Counted from the stretch's first letter, positions 43,019-51,389 are shown. The stretch: 64,000 nucleotides of DNA from an uncultured Chitinophagaceae bacterium (GCA_937907395.1 CALCII010000013.1:310001-374000); one strand, 5' to 3'. The notes: generated from the letters alone by a model not told the origin. Translations and numbers: made by a program.

Positions 43019-43023
43019 TTTCT

Positions 43024-43419
43024 ATGAAAAAGCAAATTGAAAACCGGCTTGATATTGAACACCTGGTAGATTCCTTTTACGACAAAGTAAAAAAAGACGA
43101 ATTAATACGATCTTTTTTTACCGATGTTGTGAGCGTGAATTGGGAAAAGCATTTGCCCGTCATGTATAATTTCTGGGATAACATTATTTTTCATACGGGT
43201 TCTTATTCCGGTAACCCCATGCAGGTGCATATGCAAATGCATTCCCGAGCGCCTATGCGAAAGGAGCATTTTGACAGATGGCTTTCTTTATTCCTTGAAA
43301 CTGTAGATGAATTATTTGAAGGGGATCATGCAGAGCTTGCAAAGCAAAGAGCGATTTCGATAGCTACTGTAATGCAAATCAAAATTGCCTCTATGCCTGC
43401 CGATGAATCTATTTACTAA
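43024..43419 (+). CDS. Group III truncated hemoglobin
   Basis: 131 residues with the trHb III pattern: I-E-H-L-V-D-S-F-Y-D-K-V near the start, F-W-D-N-I-I-F-H-T-G-S-Y-S-G-N-P, and the proximal-His region H-S-R-A-P-M-R-K-E-H-F-D-R-W-L. Such globins bind NO or O2 and are linked to NO detoxification in several bacteria (family knowledge). Position at the end of the nos operon supports protection of NosZ or the cell from NO (inference). A mismatched hairpin with T-run follows. Confidence 0.9.
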   Translation: MKKQIENRLDIEHLVDSFYDKVKKDELIRSFFTDVVSVNWEKHLPVMYNFWDNIIFHTGSYSGNPMQVHMQMHSRAPMRKEHFDRWLSLFLETVDELFEGDHAELAKQRAISIATVMQIKIASMPADESIY

Positions 43420-43438
43420 GAAACGAAGCTTAATAAGA

Positions 43439-43465
43439 AAGGCATCCAATTGGATACCTTTTCTG
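43439..43465 (+). terminator. Terminator after the globin gene
   Basis: Stem AAGGCATCC / GGATACCTT with a single C-A mismatch and AATT loop, then TTTTC; it ends the nos-cupin-globin operon before the convergent fasciclin gene. Confidence 0.7.
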
Positions 43466-43480
43466 TTTGCTTAATCATCG

Positions 43481-44032
43481 TTATTTGGCTGGTGGCAGGA
43501 GTACCCCATCCGTAACATATATAATTCCGTTACTGGCAGGTATTGTTGTAAGGATATTGATGCCATTCACGGTCATTTTTCCATCTTTGTTTCCAATGGT
43601 AATGTTTTGTCCGCTGGCCATTCCATAGCTGAGGCCATCACTCATGAGTGCATCTTTCAGTACACCCACATACACATGGTACTCAAGGATGCTTCTGAGT
43701 TTGTCTTTGTTTTCGGGTTTCAGTAAATCTTCCAGTGTGCCTTTGGGTAATTTGTCAAATGCAGCATTTGTGGGAGCAAATACTGTAAATGGTCCGGCAT
43801 TGGAAATCACATCCACATATTCAGCGGCTTTTAGTGCAGCTACCAATGTGGTATGATCATTACTTCCGGCGGCAATTTTTACAATGTCCTTGGCCGATTC
43901 GGTATCCTGAACGGTGGATTGTCCACCATCGGCAGGAGTACTGGCGGCAGCAGTAGTTGCTGTTTCCGGAGTATTGTTACAGGCGATGCAGAAACTGAGA
44001 GCCATAGCAGAGAGAATGGAACGATAGTTCAT
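43481..44032 (-). CDS. Fasciclin (FAS1) domain lipoprotein
   Basis: 183 residues. The signal sequence ends in a lipobox (S-F-C-I-A-C), followed by a Thr/Ala-rich linker and one FAS1 domain: D-H-T-T-L-V-A-A-L-K-A-A, the H1 motif G-P-F-T-V-F-A-P-T-N-A-A-F-D-K-L-P, and the Y-H motif Y-H-V-Y-V-G. FAS1 domains mediate adhesion or bind small ligands. Its promoter region contains TATATTCG (44074-44081, minus strand) 29.5 nt from the centre of a TTATGA-N6-TCATAA box, the same geometry as the nos promoter, so it is probably in the same regulon. Confidence 0.88.
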   Translation of the reverse strand: MNYRSILSAMALSFCIACNNTPETATTAAASTPADGGQSTVQDTESAKDIVKIAAGSNDHTTLVAALKAAEYVDVISNAGPFTVFAPTNAAFDKLPKGTLEDLLKPENKDKLRSILEYHVYVGVLKDALMSDGLSYGMASGQNITIGNKDGKMTVNGINILTTIPASNGIIYVTDGVLLPPAK

Positions 44033-44101
44033 AAAACATGATTTTGCGTTTAAACGAAGGGATTACATCGCATCGAATATAGAGCAGCTGTAAGGCCTTG
44101 C

Positions 44102-44119
44102 TTATGATTGAGATCATAA
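44102..44119. promoter_or_regulatory. Crp/Fnr-type operator shared by the fasciclin and DUF6728 genes
   Basis: Perfect TTATGA-N6-TCATAA. Leftward, TATATTCG (44081 down to 44074) lies 29.5 nt from the box centre, as at the nos promoter. Rightward, TACATTTG (44136-44143), an exact TAnnTTTG, lies 25.5 nt from the centre and serves the small gene at 44168. Confidence 0.65.
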
Positions 44120-44167
44120 CTGGCGAACTTTCTTTTACATTTGTTGTTATAGGAAAAAACGAATGAT

Positions 44168-44344
44168 ATGGGAATCCTGAAACAATTAGGAGAATACCTC
44201 TACCTCCGCAAAAAAGATCCGGAAGCACCGGATACGCAATGGATTAAATACATGCATGGAATTAACAGGTTGTCTGTATTCCTGTTTTTATTTGCATTGA
44301 TTGTAATGCTTGTAAAATTTGTGATTATCCCTTTGCTGAAGTAA
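44168..44344 (+). CDS. Small DUF6728-family membrane protein
   Basis: A 58-residue ORF: basic amphipathic N-terminus (M-G-I-L-K-Q-L-G-E-Y-L-Y-L-R-K-K-D-P), W-I-K-Y-M-H-G-I-N-R, then one membrane helix (about residues 36-57). I recognise the pattern as DUF6728, a small Bacteroidota family of unknown function. An exact -7 element (44136-44143) and a Crp/Fnr-type box precede it, supporting a real, oxygen- or NO-responsive gene. Its last 20 nt overlap the 3' end of lpxB on the other strand. Confidence 0.75.
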   Translation: MGILKQLGEYLYLRKKDPEAPDTQWIKYMHGINRLSVFLFLFALIVMLVKFVIIPLLK

Positions 44345-45443
44345 GGAATTGAAGAATGCTGCCGGCCGCTTTTTCTGATGCATGTCCTCCTGCTTTTAAA
44401 ACTTCTTCCAGTTGGTTGTATTGTTGTTCCACAACAGTTCGTTTGGCTGCTCCGGGTAATATCAATTGTAATTCTTCTGTGATTTTTTCTGTGTTCATTT
44501 CATGCTGTATCAGTTCTTTCACCACCTCTTTATCCATAATAAGATTCACTAATGAAATGTATTTGATGCTGATCAACCGCTTAGCAATCTGGTAACTGAT
44601 TTCATTTCCTTTATAACAAACCACCTGTGGTACGTGAAACAGAGCTGTTTCAAGTGTGGCTGTACCACTGGTTACAATGGCAGCAGTGGATTGTTGTAAC
44701 AGCGCATAGGTTTGATTGGAAACAGAGGAAACGTTTGGATAAGATTTAATAAGGGAATGATAAAATGAATCTTCCAGTCCGGGTGCTTTTGCAACAATGA
44801 ACTGGTAACCCGGAAAAGATTTGCTCACTTCCAGCATCACTGGTAATTTTTTCAGTATTTCCTGTTTGCGGCTTCCCGGTAAAACGGCAATACAAGGTTT
44901 ATTGCTGAATGAAGCAGGTTGATGCTCCTTTTGAAAACGTTCAATTTCTTCTATCAACGGGTGCCCCACATATTCCACTTCCCAATTCCATTTTTGCTGG
45001 TAGTAGTTTTTTTCAAACGGAAGTATCACCAACATTTTATCGATGCATTGGCGCATCATCTTTACACGGTTTTCTTTCCAGGCCCATACCTGTGGTGAAA
45101 TGTAGTATACAACTTTGAGCTGTTGTTCTTTGGCCCATTTGGCAATACGGAGGTTAAAGCCGGGATAATCAACCAGGATCACTACATCCGGCTGAAACTG
45201 TTGTATATCCTCTTTGCAGAAGCTGAGGTTGCGGAGAATGGTTTTCAGGTTCATGATCACTTCCGCAAAGCCCATAAATGCGAGATCACGGTAATGTTTT
45301 ACAAGAGTAGCGCCTGCAGACTGCATTTTGTCTCCGCCCCAGCAACGGATTTCTGCTGAAGGGTCTTTCGCATGCAATGCTTTTATGAGATTGCTCCCAT
45401 GTAAATCGCCACTGGCTTCTCCTGCAATAATATAATACTTCAT
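44325..45443 (-). CDS. lpxB: Lipid-A-disaccharide synthase
   Basis: Glycosyltransferase (GT19) joining UDP-diacylglucosamine to lipid X at the inner-membrane surface. 372 residues; motifs A-G-E-A-S-G-D-L-H-G-S at the start, V-D-Y-P-G-F-N-L-R, Y-I-S-P-Q-V-W-A-W and the C-terminal donor site S-G-T-A-T-L-E. A TATCTTTA -7-like element is 7 nt before its ATG. It overlaps the convergent DUF6728 gene by 20 nt. Confidence 0.95.
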   Translation of the reverse strand: MKYYIIAGEASGDLHGSNLIKALHAKDPSAEIRCWGGDKMQSAGATLVKHYRDLAFMGFAEVIMNLKTILRNLSFCKEDIQQFQPDVVILVDYPGFNLRIAKWAKEQQLKVVYYISPQVWAWKENRVKMMRQCIDKMLVILPFEKNYYQQKWNWEVEYVGHPLIEEIERFQKEHQPASFSNKPCIAVLPGSRKQEILKKLPVMLEVSKSFPGYQFIVAKAPGLEDSFYHSLIKSYPNVSSVSNQTYALLQQSTAAIVTSGTATLETALFHVPQVVCYKGNEISYQIAKRLISIKYISLVNLIMDKEVVKELIQHEMNTEKITEELQLILPGAAKRTVVEQQYNQLEEVLKAGGHASEKAAGSILQFLTSAKG

Positions 45444-45484
45444 TACGGGTTAAAGATAAGAAGGGACGGGCAGATAGATGGATT

Positions 45485-47035
45485 TTAGTGTACCGCTGAA
45501 ATACTTACTTTCTCAATGCCTATCAGGTGCACTTCGATATGGCGGTCGTGTGCCTTATTCTCATACTCGCTGATGATTTCAAGAATATCGTAATCAATGA
45601 AGTGGCAATCCGATCCATCAATCGTAAGTACACTGTACTCCGGTATCTGGTCAAGCGATTTACGCAGATTGACTTTATTCAGGAAGGTTACATTGGAGTT
45701 GAGCCGGATATTGAAGACTTCCGTTTCATGTTTTTTACTGCTGGTGATATGAAATTCTGTTCTGAAATTATTCTGAATGATAAAGTAAACAGAAAGTAAT
45801 AAGCCAATGCTCACGCCAATCAACAGGTCGGTACTGAGAATGACAATGATGGTTAGTACAAATGGCAAAAATTGTTTCCATCCCAATTGCCACATGTTTT
45901 TATAGAGTTTGGGTTTGGTAAGGTTAAAACCTGTGATCAGCAGTATGGAAGCCAATGCTGCAAACGGAATATAGTTGAGCAAAAAAGGAATGAGCACAAC
46001 GGCCAGTAACAAAAACAATCCATGAGTGAAAGATGCCATTTTGGTACGGGCACCTGCATCCACATTAGCTGCTCCTCTTACAACCACAGCCGTCATAGGA
46101 ATGGCACCCAGCAAGCCACAGGCAATATTACCAACACCCTGTGCCACCAGTTCACGGTTCACAGGTGTGATGCGGTTGTGTTTATCGAGTTTGTCAATTG
46201 CTTCTGTACAGAGTAATGTTTCCAGAGAAGCCAGTAGCCCTATCAAAACACCGTCTTTCCATAATTCGGTTTTTGTAAACAATAATTTCAAATCCGGGAA
46301 TACAATATTTCCGAAGATGTTTTCAGGTATCTGCACCAGTTGTGCTTTGCGCAGCGACATACCTGAAGAAGCATAATTGAATAAAATATTTATACCAATA
46401 GCGGCAACAACCACAAGCAAAGAAGAAGGGATAATTTTCCATTTCTTTGCAAAACTCTGTTGCATCAGAATGAGGATGCAGAGTGAGATCACTGTAATAA
46501 TCACTGCACCTCTCGTGGTATGTAATGCGAAGTTCTGCAGGTTGCCCAGAAACTGTTTGGTTAAAAACAATTGTGGGAAACCGCTGGTCCAGAAATCGGG
46601 CTGATCATACCCCAGCGCCAATGGAATTTGTTTGGCAATGAGAATAATTCCTATGGCAGCCAGCATCCCTTTAATTACTGCTGAGGGAAAATAATAAGCA
46701 ATAGCACCCAAGCGGAATGAACCAAGCAGGAACTGAAACAATCCGGCTACTACAATGGCGGGTAAAAAAGCTTCAAAACTTCCGGCTGTTGCAATAGATG
46801 CTGCAACCAATGTGGTAAGTCCGGCAGCAGGACCAGAAACACTCAATTGTGAGCCACTCACCAGTGATACAACAAGTCCGCCAATAATTCCTGACAACAA
46901 ACCTGCGTAAAGAGGAGCGCCCGATGCAAGCGCAATGCCTAAACAGAGAGGGAGTGCAACTAAAAAAACAGTGAGCCCGGCTGGTAAATCATGTTTCAGC
47001 CATAACAGTCTGTAGTACCTGATCTTCCGTTTCAT
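45485..47035 (-). CDS. SulP-family anion transporter with STAS domain
   Basis: 516 residues: about 12-14 membrane helices (1-400) followed by a cytosolic STAS domain (about 420-516, with Y-S-V-L-T-I-D-G-S-D). Conserved features include P-L-C-L-G-I-A-L-A-S-G-A-P near helix 1, Y-A-G-L-L-S-G-I-I-G-G, and the S-G-S-Q-L-S-V-S-G-P-A-A-G-L sequence. SulP proteins carry sulfate, bicarbonate or similar anions; the substrate is not decidable. Monocistronic as far as visible: 42 nt separate it from lpxB downstream and 59 nt from the polX-like gene. Confidence 0.9.
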   Translation of the reverse strand: MKRKIRYYRLLWLKHDLPAGLTVFLVALPLCLGIALASGAPLYAGLLSGIIGGLVVSLVSGSQLSVSGPAAGLTTLVAASIATAGSFEAFLPAIVVAGLFQFLLGSFRLGAIAYYFPSAVIKGMLAAIGIILIAKQIPLALGYDQPDFWTSGFPQLFLTKQFLGNLQNFALHTTRGAVIITVISLCILILMQQSFAKKWKIIPSSLLVVVAAIGINILFNYASSGMSLRKAQLVQIPENIFGNIVFPDLKLLFTKTELWKDGVLIGLLASLETLLCTEAIDKLDKHNRITPVNRELVAQGVGNIACGLLGAIPMTAVVVRGAANVDAGARTKMASFTHGLFLLLAVVLIPFLLNYIPFAALASILLITGFNLTKPKLYKNMWQLGWKQFLPFVLTIIVILSTDLLIGVSIGLLLSVYFIIQNNFRTEFHITSSKKHETEVFNIRLNSNVTFLNKVNLRKSLDQIPEYSVLTIDGSDCHFIDYDILEIISEYENKAHDRHIEVHLIGIEKVSISAVH

Positions 47036-47093
47036 AATGCCTTTAAAGGTACGATCTTATCAACTTTTTATGGAACTGATATAAATCAGACAC

Positions 47094-48116
47094 TTACCGT
47101 TTTGCGGTTAGTAATTCATTCCTTCCTAAACGATTTTCTGGCTGTATAAAGTGGTAGCCAAGCAATGAATAGATATCTTCTTCTGTTTTCCCTGCCAGCT
47201 GCTTACCCGTTTGTTCATCAAAAACTCCGTATTCATTGATCTTCCATCCTTTTTTTCGGGCCAATGTGCGCAGCTGAATATTATGTTCTTTACTGCCGGT
47301 GAAATAGAGTAGTGCGGCTCCTGATTCTGATTCATCTACTATGCGTACATCCACCTGCATGTCATGAGCTGAAATAATGAAACTTAGTTTTGTAGTTCCG
47401 GCGGCAATCAATTTTTTGATTATTGGAAGTTGTGAAATTGCTTTTGCTGTTTTCTTCTGGTTTGCTTTTGTTGTAATACAAATGATATCAATATCGCCAA
47501 TCGTTTCTTTTTTTCTGCGGATACTTCCGGCAATTATAACATCAGAAACGGTTTTTATTTTCAGAATGATTTTTCGGATACTTTCGGCAGTCTTTTCTGC
47601 AACATCAAGCGGAATTCTTTTTTTGCCAGCATCCAGTTTTAATGCCCGGCACATGTTTTCAATTTTGGCCGAACCGAAACCTTTCACTCCGGCAAGTTTG
47701 TTTTTTTGCAAAGCGTCTATCAGATCTTCTTTTGTGTTGATGTGAACTTGTTCGTGCAGCATTTTTACAGTGGCCGGCCCCAAGCCATCAATATCCATCA
47801 ATTCCAGTAAGGAGTAGGGGACTTTCTTCTTCAGTTGTTCAAATGTTTTGATTTTCCCTGTGTGCAGAAATTCAATAATCTTTCCGGCAATACTCTCGCC
47901 TACACCTTTTAATTCGTCCAGCTTCTTTATATCGCCTGCATAAATATCAACCGGCTCCTTCATATTTGCCAATGTTTTTGAAACTGTATCGTATGCAACA
48001 GCACGGAATCGTTCATCTTTTCCCAGGTATTGGTAGCATTCCGACATCTGCCTGAATATTTCAGAAAGCTGCCGGTTGTGTTCAGGCGTGCTGATATGAG
48101 GTTTCAGCTTTTTCAC
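47094..48116 (-). CDS. Short PolX-like DNA polymerase without PHP domain
   Basis: 340 residues from GTG 48116, which is only 3 nt after TACCTTTA; an in-frame start at 48182 would add 22 residues with no family match. Helix-hairpin-helix 8-kDa domain (L-K-G-V-G-E-S-I-A-G-K-I, I-D-G-L-G-P-A-T-V-K-M-L, V-K-G-F-G-S-A-K-I) is followed by the family X palm with G-S-I-R-R-K-K-E-T-I-G-D-I-D (metal Asp about 208 and 210) and V-D-V-R-I-V (third Asp about 256), then the thumb. Bacterial PolX is normally about 570 residues with a C-terminal PHP 3'-5' exonuclease; here the chain ends after the polymerase part, as in eukaryotic Pol beta. Likely a gap-filling repair polymerase without proofreading. Confidence 0.82.
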   Translation of the reverse strand: MKKLKPHISTPEHNRQLSEIFRQMSECYQYLGKDERFRAVAYDTVSKTLANMKEPVDIYAGDIKKLDELKGVGESIAGKIIEFLHTGKIKTFEQLKKKVPYSLLELMDIDGLGPATVKMLHEQVHINTKEDLIDALQKNKLAGVKGFGSAKIENMCRALKLDAGKKRIPLDVAEKTAESIRKIILKIKTVSDVIIAGSIRRKKETIGDIDIICITTKANQKKTAKAISQLPIIKKLIAAGTTKLSFIISAHDMQVDVRIVDESESGAALLYFTGSKEHNIQLRTLARKKGWKINEYGVFDEQTGKQLAGKTEEDIYSLLGYHFIQPENRLGRNELLTAKR

Positions 48117-48187
48117 ACTTAAAGGTACAGTTGTGAAAAAGCGAATCTGCAATCTGTCTGTCAGAAAAAAGAATGAGCGCAATCATA

Positions 48188-48213
48188 AAAGCCCGGCTTA
48201 TCCGGGCTTTTTG
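48188..48213 (-). terminator. Terminator after the surE unit
   Basis: Stem AAAGCCCGG / CCGGGCTTT with five-base loop; T-run on the minus strand, downstream of the 99-residue protein gene. Confidence 0.88.
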
Positions 48214-48231
48214 AATATTGTAATTCACGAA

Positions 48232-48531
48232 TTACATAAAAAATTTGGCATACAGAATAATGATGCCATACATCAACGTCATTGCAAAAATGCCAATAGC
48301 AGTTTTATCTTTTCTGGAATTAATGAAAATGGTGAAGAGAATAATATTAGCAATAAGGCTGAGGCTGCCTACAGCTGTGAGCAAGGCTTTTGTTTTGAAA
48401 AAGTATTCAATAAATTCTCCGAAGCTGATGGTGGAGGAATCCACTTTCATGTAGTAATAAATTACTATACCAAGGATAGGTGCAAGTGCACCAATAGCGA
48501 GTCCAAATGGAAGTTTATCAAGCTTAAGCAT
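48232..48531 (-). CDS. Small membrane protein of unknown function
   Basis: 99 residues with three predicted membrane helices (about 9-27, 47-69 and 79-98). I recognise no family. The start codon overlaps the surE stop (TGATG), so the two genes are translationally coupled; that coupling supports a real gene and hints at a role near the envelope or in lipid metabolism, nothing more. Confidence 0.7.
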   Translation of the reverse strand: MLKLDKLPFGLAIGALAPILGIVIYYYMKVDSSTISFGEFIEYFFKTKALLTAVGSLSLIANIILFTIFINSRKDKTAIGIFAMTLMYGIIILYAKFFM

Positions 48532-49334
48532 CAGAATTTAATTTTTTGTTCCAGGTGTTGTTTGAGTTTGTAATTGGTGAGGTCAAATTGTACCGGTACC
48601 ACGCTCACATAATTGTTTGCCAATGCCCATACATCGGTATCTCTTCCTTTATCGAAATTTTTAAACTCACCTGTGAGCCAGTAGTAGCTTCTTCCATGCG
48701 GATCTTTGCGTTCATCAAAATCCTCATCGTATTTCGCATAAGCCTGGCGGCACACTTTGATGCCTTTGATTAAAGAAGCATCGGCATTTGGAATATTTAC
48801 ATTGAGGCAAAGATGTTTGTCAACCTTCTTCATTTTCAATACCTGCTCCACAATTTTCCGTGCATACAAACGACTGGCACTGAAATCGGCTTCCATGCTA
48901 AAGTTGAGCAAAGAAAACCCAATGCTGGGAATGCTTTCAATGCTGGCTTCAATAGCCGCACTCATGGTGCCACTGTAAATGACATTGATGCTATGGTTGG
49001 CACCGTGGTTAATGCCGCTGAGGCAGATATCCGGTTTCCGGTGCAATACTTTGTCGACCGCCAGTTTTACACAGTCCACAGGAGTTCCGCTGGTTTGCCA
49101 CACCTCTACACCTTCAATCAGGTGTAACTGGTGCATACGAAGGGGAAAGCCAATTGTGATTGCATGACCCATTCCGCTCTGCGGTTTATCTGGCGCCACC
49201 ACCACTACTTTCCCAAGATCTTTCACTGCTTCCACCAGGTTCCGGATACCGGGAGCCATGACCCCATCATCATTGGTGATCAGAATAACAGGTTCTTCGG
49301 CTTTTTTCTTTGCTTTTGCCATATTCGGTTTCAT
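48531..49334 (-). CDS. surE: 5'/3'-nucleotidase SurE
   Basis: Metal-dependent phosphatase acting on nucleoside monophosphates, a stationary-phase survival protein. 267 residues with the acidic metal site I-L-I-T-N-D-D-G, A-P-D-K-P-Q-S-G-M-G-H, S-G-I-N-H-G-A-N and Y-S-G-T-M-S-A-A-I-E-A. The first 14 residues are Lys/Ala-rich and extend beyond the usual start; Met 5 is an alternative. Co-transcribed with the small membrane protein gene that overlaps its stop. Confidence 0.95.
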   Translation of the reverse strand: MKPNMAKAKKKAEEPVILITNDDGVMAPGIRNLVEAVKDLGKVVVVAPDKPQSGMGHAITIGFPLRMHQLHLIEGVEVWQTSGTPVDCVKLAVDKVLHRKPDICLSGINHGANHSINVIYSGTMSAAIEASIESIPSIGFSLLNFSMEADFSASRLYARKIVEQVLKMKKVDKHLCLNVNIPNADASLIKGIKVCRQAYAKYDEDFDERKDPHGRSYYWLTGEFKNFDKGRDTDVWALANNYVSVVPVQFDLTNYKLKQHLEQKIKF

Positions 49335-49492
49335 TGACTAGGTAAAAGTGAGACTTCTTGATGAGTCCGCAAAATACAGATCATTGTGCATCTTTTTCAA
49401 TCAGACTACAAATCGTTAGTATCTGGCATGATGAAACTCTTTTTTCATATTGAATTGAAAATGTATATTAGCAAACAATCAAACCATCGATT

Positions 49493-49942
49493 ATGCGTAC
49501 TGCAGCTGATATTTTAAAGGGCAAGCCGCCTGTTTTTAATGTAATTGATGCCGATGCAAAAGTGATTGAAGCATTGCATGTAATGAGTTCCGTAAATCTC
49601 AGTTACCTGGTTGTGAAAAAAAACGAAACATTCCAGGGAATATTTTCTGAAAGGGATTACAGCCGCAATGTTATTCTGAAAGGCTTGCATAGTGATACTG
49701 CTGCAGTAAAGGATGTAATGAGTACTTCGCTGCCTAATATTGGTACTTCCGAAACCGTTGAAAACTGCATGAAACTGCTCAATAGCCACCGCACCCGTTA
49801 TCTCATTGTTTTTGATGAACAGGAATTCATTGGAGTAATTACGATCAATGACATACTTCGTGAAGTCATCGCCAACCGTGAACAGGTATTTGATGAGAAA
49901 GTTGTGAAAGAAACCATCGCAATGGAAGAGAAAGTATATTAA
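49493..49942 (+). CDS. Two-CBS-domain protein
   Basis: 149 residues made of a CBS pair: the first repeat ends with F-S-E-R-D-Y-S-R-N-V and the second with G-V-I-T-I-N-D-I-L-R-E-V. CBS pairs bind adenine nucleotides and sense energy state; free-standing members usually regulate another enzyme. No catalytic domain, signal or membrane segment. Its stop codon overlaps the convergent tcdA stop by 4 nt. Partner unknown. Confidence 0.88.
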   Translation: MRTAADILKGKPPVFNVIDADAKVIEALHVMSSVNLSYLVVKKNETFQGIFSERDYSRNVILKGLHSDTAAVKDVMSTSLPNIGTSETVENCMKLLNSHRTRYLIVFDEQEFIGVITINDILREVIANREQVFDEKVVKETIAMEEKVY

Positions 49943-50673
49943 TCTTGTTTTACTTCCTGAATGAGCTCCCGTATTACAACTGATGAAACTACTGCCCCAA
50001 ATACAGCAGGCAGATAGGAGATAGTTCCGTAAGCCGATTTTTTATAGTTTTTTCCATCTGTTAACATCAGGCTTTCTTTAATAGGTTTTTCCGGAGAGAA
50101 TACCACTTTAATTCCCCTGCGGATATTGTGTTTCTTTAATTGCTTTCTTATTTGCTGCGCAAACGGACAATTATAAGTTTTAGAAAGATCCACCACCTGC
50201 AAGCGGGTCGGATCTAATTTAGCACCAGCGCCCATACTGCTCACCACTCTCAGTTTTCTTTCAAAAGCCATTCGCATAAAAGTGATTTTGGGTGTGATGC
50301 TGTCAATGGCATCAATAATATAATCGGGTTTCGATTGTAGTAAATGCTCCACCATTGTTGGGTTGATGAACTCCTGTACTACTGTTAATTCCAGTTCCGG
50401 GTTAATGGCTTTCAGGCGTTCTGCCATAATCTGTGCTTTGGGTTGCCCGTGGTTGGTGGCCAATGCGGGTAACTGGCGGTTTCTGTTGCTGGGATCCACC
50501 ACATCACCATCAATAATAGTCATTTTACCAACTCCACTGCGTGCAATAAATTCGGCAGCATAGGAGCCAACCCCGCCAAGTCCTACCACCATTACATGCG
50601 ATTGGCTGAGATGGAGGAGCGCTTTTTCTCCAATTAACAGATTGGTTCTTGATAGCCAGCTGAAATCTTTCAT
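49939..50673 (-). CDS. tcdA: tRNA threonylcarbamoyladenosine dehydratase
   Basis: E1/ThiF-like enzyme that cyclises t6A37 of tRNA to ct6A using ATP. 244 residues; dinucleotide/ATP site G-L-G-G-V-G-S-Y-A-A-E, D-G-D-V-V-D-P-S-N-R-N-R-Q, D-A-I-D-S-I-T-P-K and G-S-M-G-A-G-A-K-L-D-P-T, the last being typical for TcdA over MoeB. 4-nt overlap (ATGA) with the upstream TatD-like gene shows an operon. Confidence 0.93.
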   Translation of the reverse strand: MKDFSWLSRTNLLIGEKALLHLSQSHVMVVGLGGVGSYAAEFIARSGVGKMTIIDGDVVDPSNRNRQLPALATNHGQPKAQIMAERLKAINPELELTVVQEFINPTMVEHLLQSKPDYIIDAIDSITPKITFMRMAFERKLRVVSSMGAGAKLDPTRLQVVDLSKTYNCPFAQQIRKQLKKHNIRRGIKVVFSPEKPIKESLMLTDGKNYKKSAYGTISYLPAVFGAVVSSVVIRELIQEVKQD

Positions 50674-51329
50674 TGGTCGTTTGGTTCAGTTCCGAAAACG
50701 GATGTTACATTTTTTTGGAGCTGCAAACTAAGTGAATCTTCTGTAATCTGTAATGCCTTGCAGGCATAAGTATATACTTCTTTTATGGGAATGGATGTAT
50801 CATCTGTTTCAAGGAAGAAACGTTCAATGGGGATCGCCTGTAATACTTTTTGCATGCGTTCTGTTTCCAACGCCTTTCCCAAAGAAAGATAGAATCCATT
50901 GTGGATGATTTGTTGTGCCAGTTGCACATTTTTGTTGAATCCGTGAAAAATAACCGGCACTTTGTTCTTTTCTTTTTTTATTAATGCAAATGTTTCTTCA
51001 AATGCTTTTACACAATGAATGATTAAAGGCTTATTGATGTTGTTAGCCAGTTGTATTTGTGCAGTGAAAATATCTGTCTGAAGCTGAAAGGGTGTGTTGC
51101 AGATTTTGTCGAGTCCGCATTCTCCGATAGCTACTACATTTGACAGGGCGGATGCTTGTTCCAGTTTTTCAAACTCCTTTTTCCAGCTTTCTTCACTGAT
51201 ATGCCAAGGGTGTATTCCTGCCGAATAGCAGCCATTTGTTGGAATAGATTCGAAATGATTCAGGTAATTCTGAATGCACCATACAGATGCTTCCGGTTCG
51301 TTGTGTGTATGTATATTAAAAAAAAGCAC
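50670..51329 (-). CDS. TatD-family metal-dependent hydrolase
   Basis: 219 residues from a GTG start. TIM-barrel nuclease-type fold with N-I-H-T-H-N metal motif at the N-terminus, G-I-H-P-W-H, G-E-C-G-L-D, V-I-F-H-G-F and L-E-T-D-D. Family members include DNases and RNases; the short length (usual 255-265) reflects compact loops rather than a truncated core. The preceding base sequence lacks a clear -7 element. It overlaps tcdA by 4 nt. Confidence 0.85.
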   Translation of the reverse strand: MLFFNIHTHNEPEASVWCIQNYLNHFESIPTNGCYSAGIHPWHISEESWKKEFEKLEQASALSNVVAIGECGLDKICNTPFQLQTDIFTAQIQLANNINKPLIIHCVKAFEETFALIKKEKNKVPVIFHGFNKNVQLAQQIIHNGFYLSLGKALETERMQKVLQAIPIERFFLETDDTSIPIKEVYTYACKALQITEDSLSLQLQKNVTSVFGTEPNDQ

Positions 51330-51363
51330 TGCAATTTTTTAAACAAGTTACGAAGGCGGAAAT

Positions 51364-51389
51364 AAAAAAGGCCGCCTGATCAGGCGGCC
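51364..51389 (-). terminator. Terminator after the OmpA-like gene
   Basis: A perfect 20-nt palindrome at 51370-51389 (each arm GGCCGCCTGA), with six T on the minus strand immediately after it. Confidence 0.9.

Noticed and set aside
44325..44344. Overlap of the 58-residue gene with lpxB as evidence that the small ORF is false
   Set aside because: The overlap is only 20 nt and tail to tail; the family pattern and exact -7 element support the small gene, and lpxB needs its full C-terminus, so both are kept.
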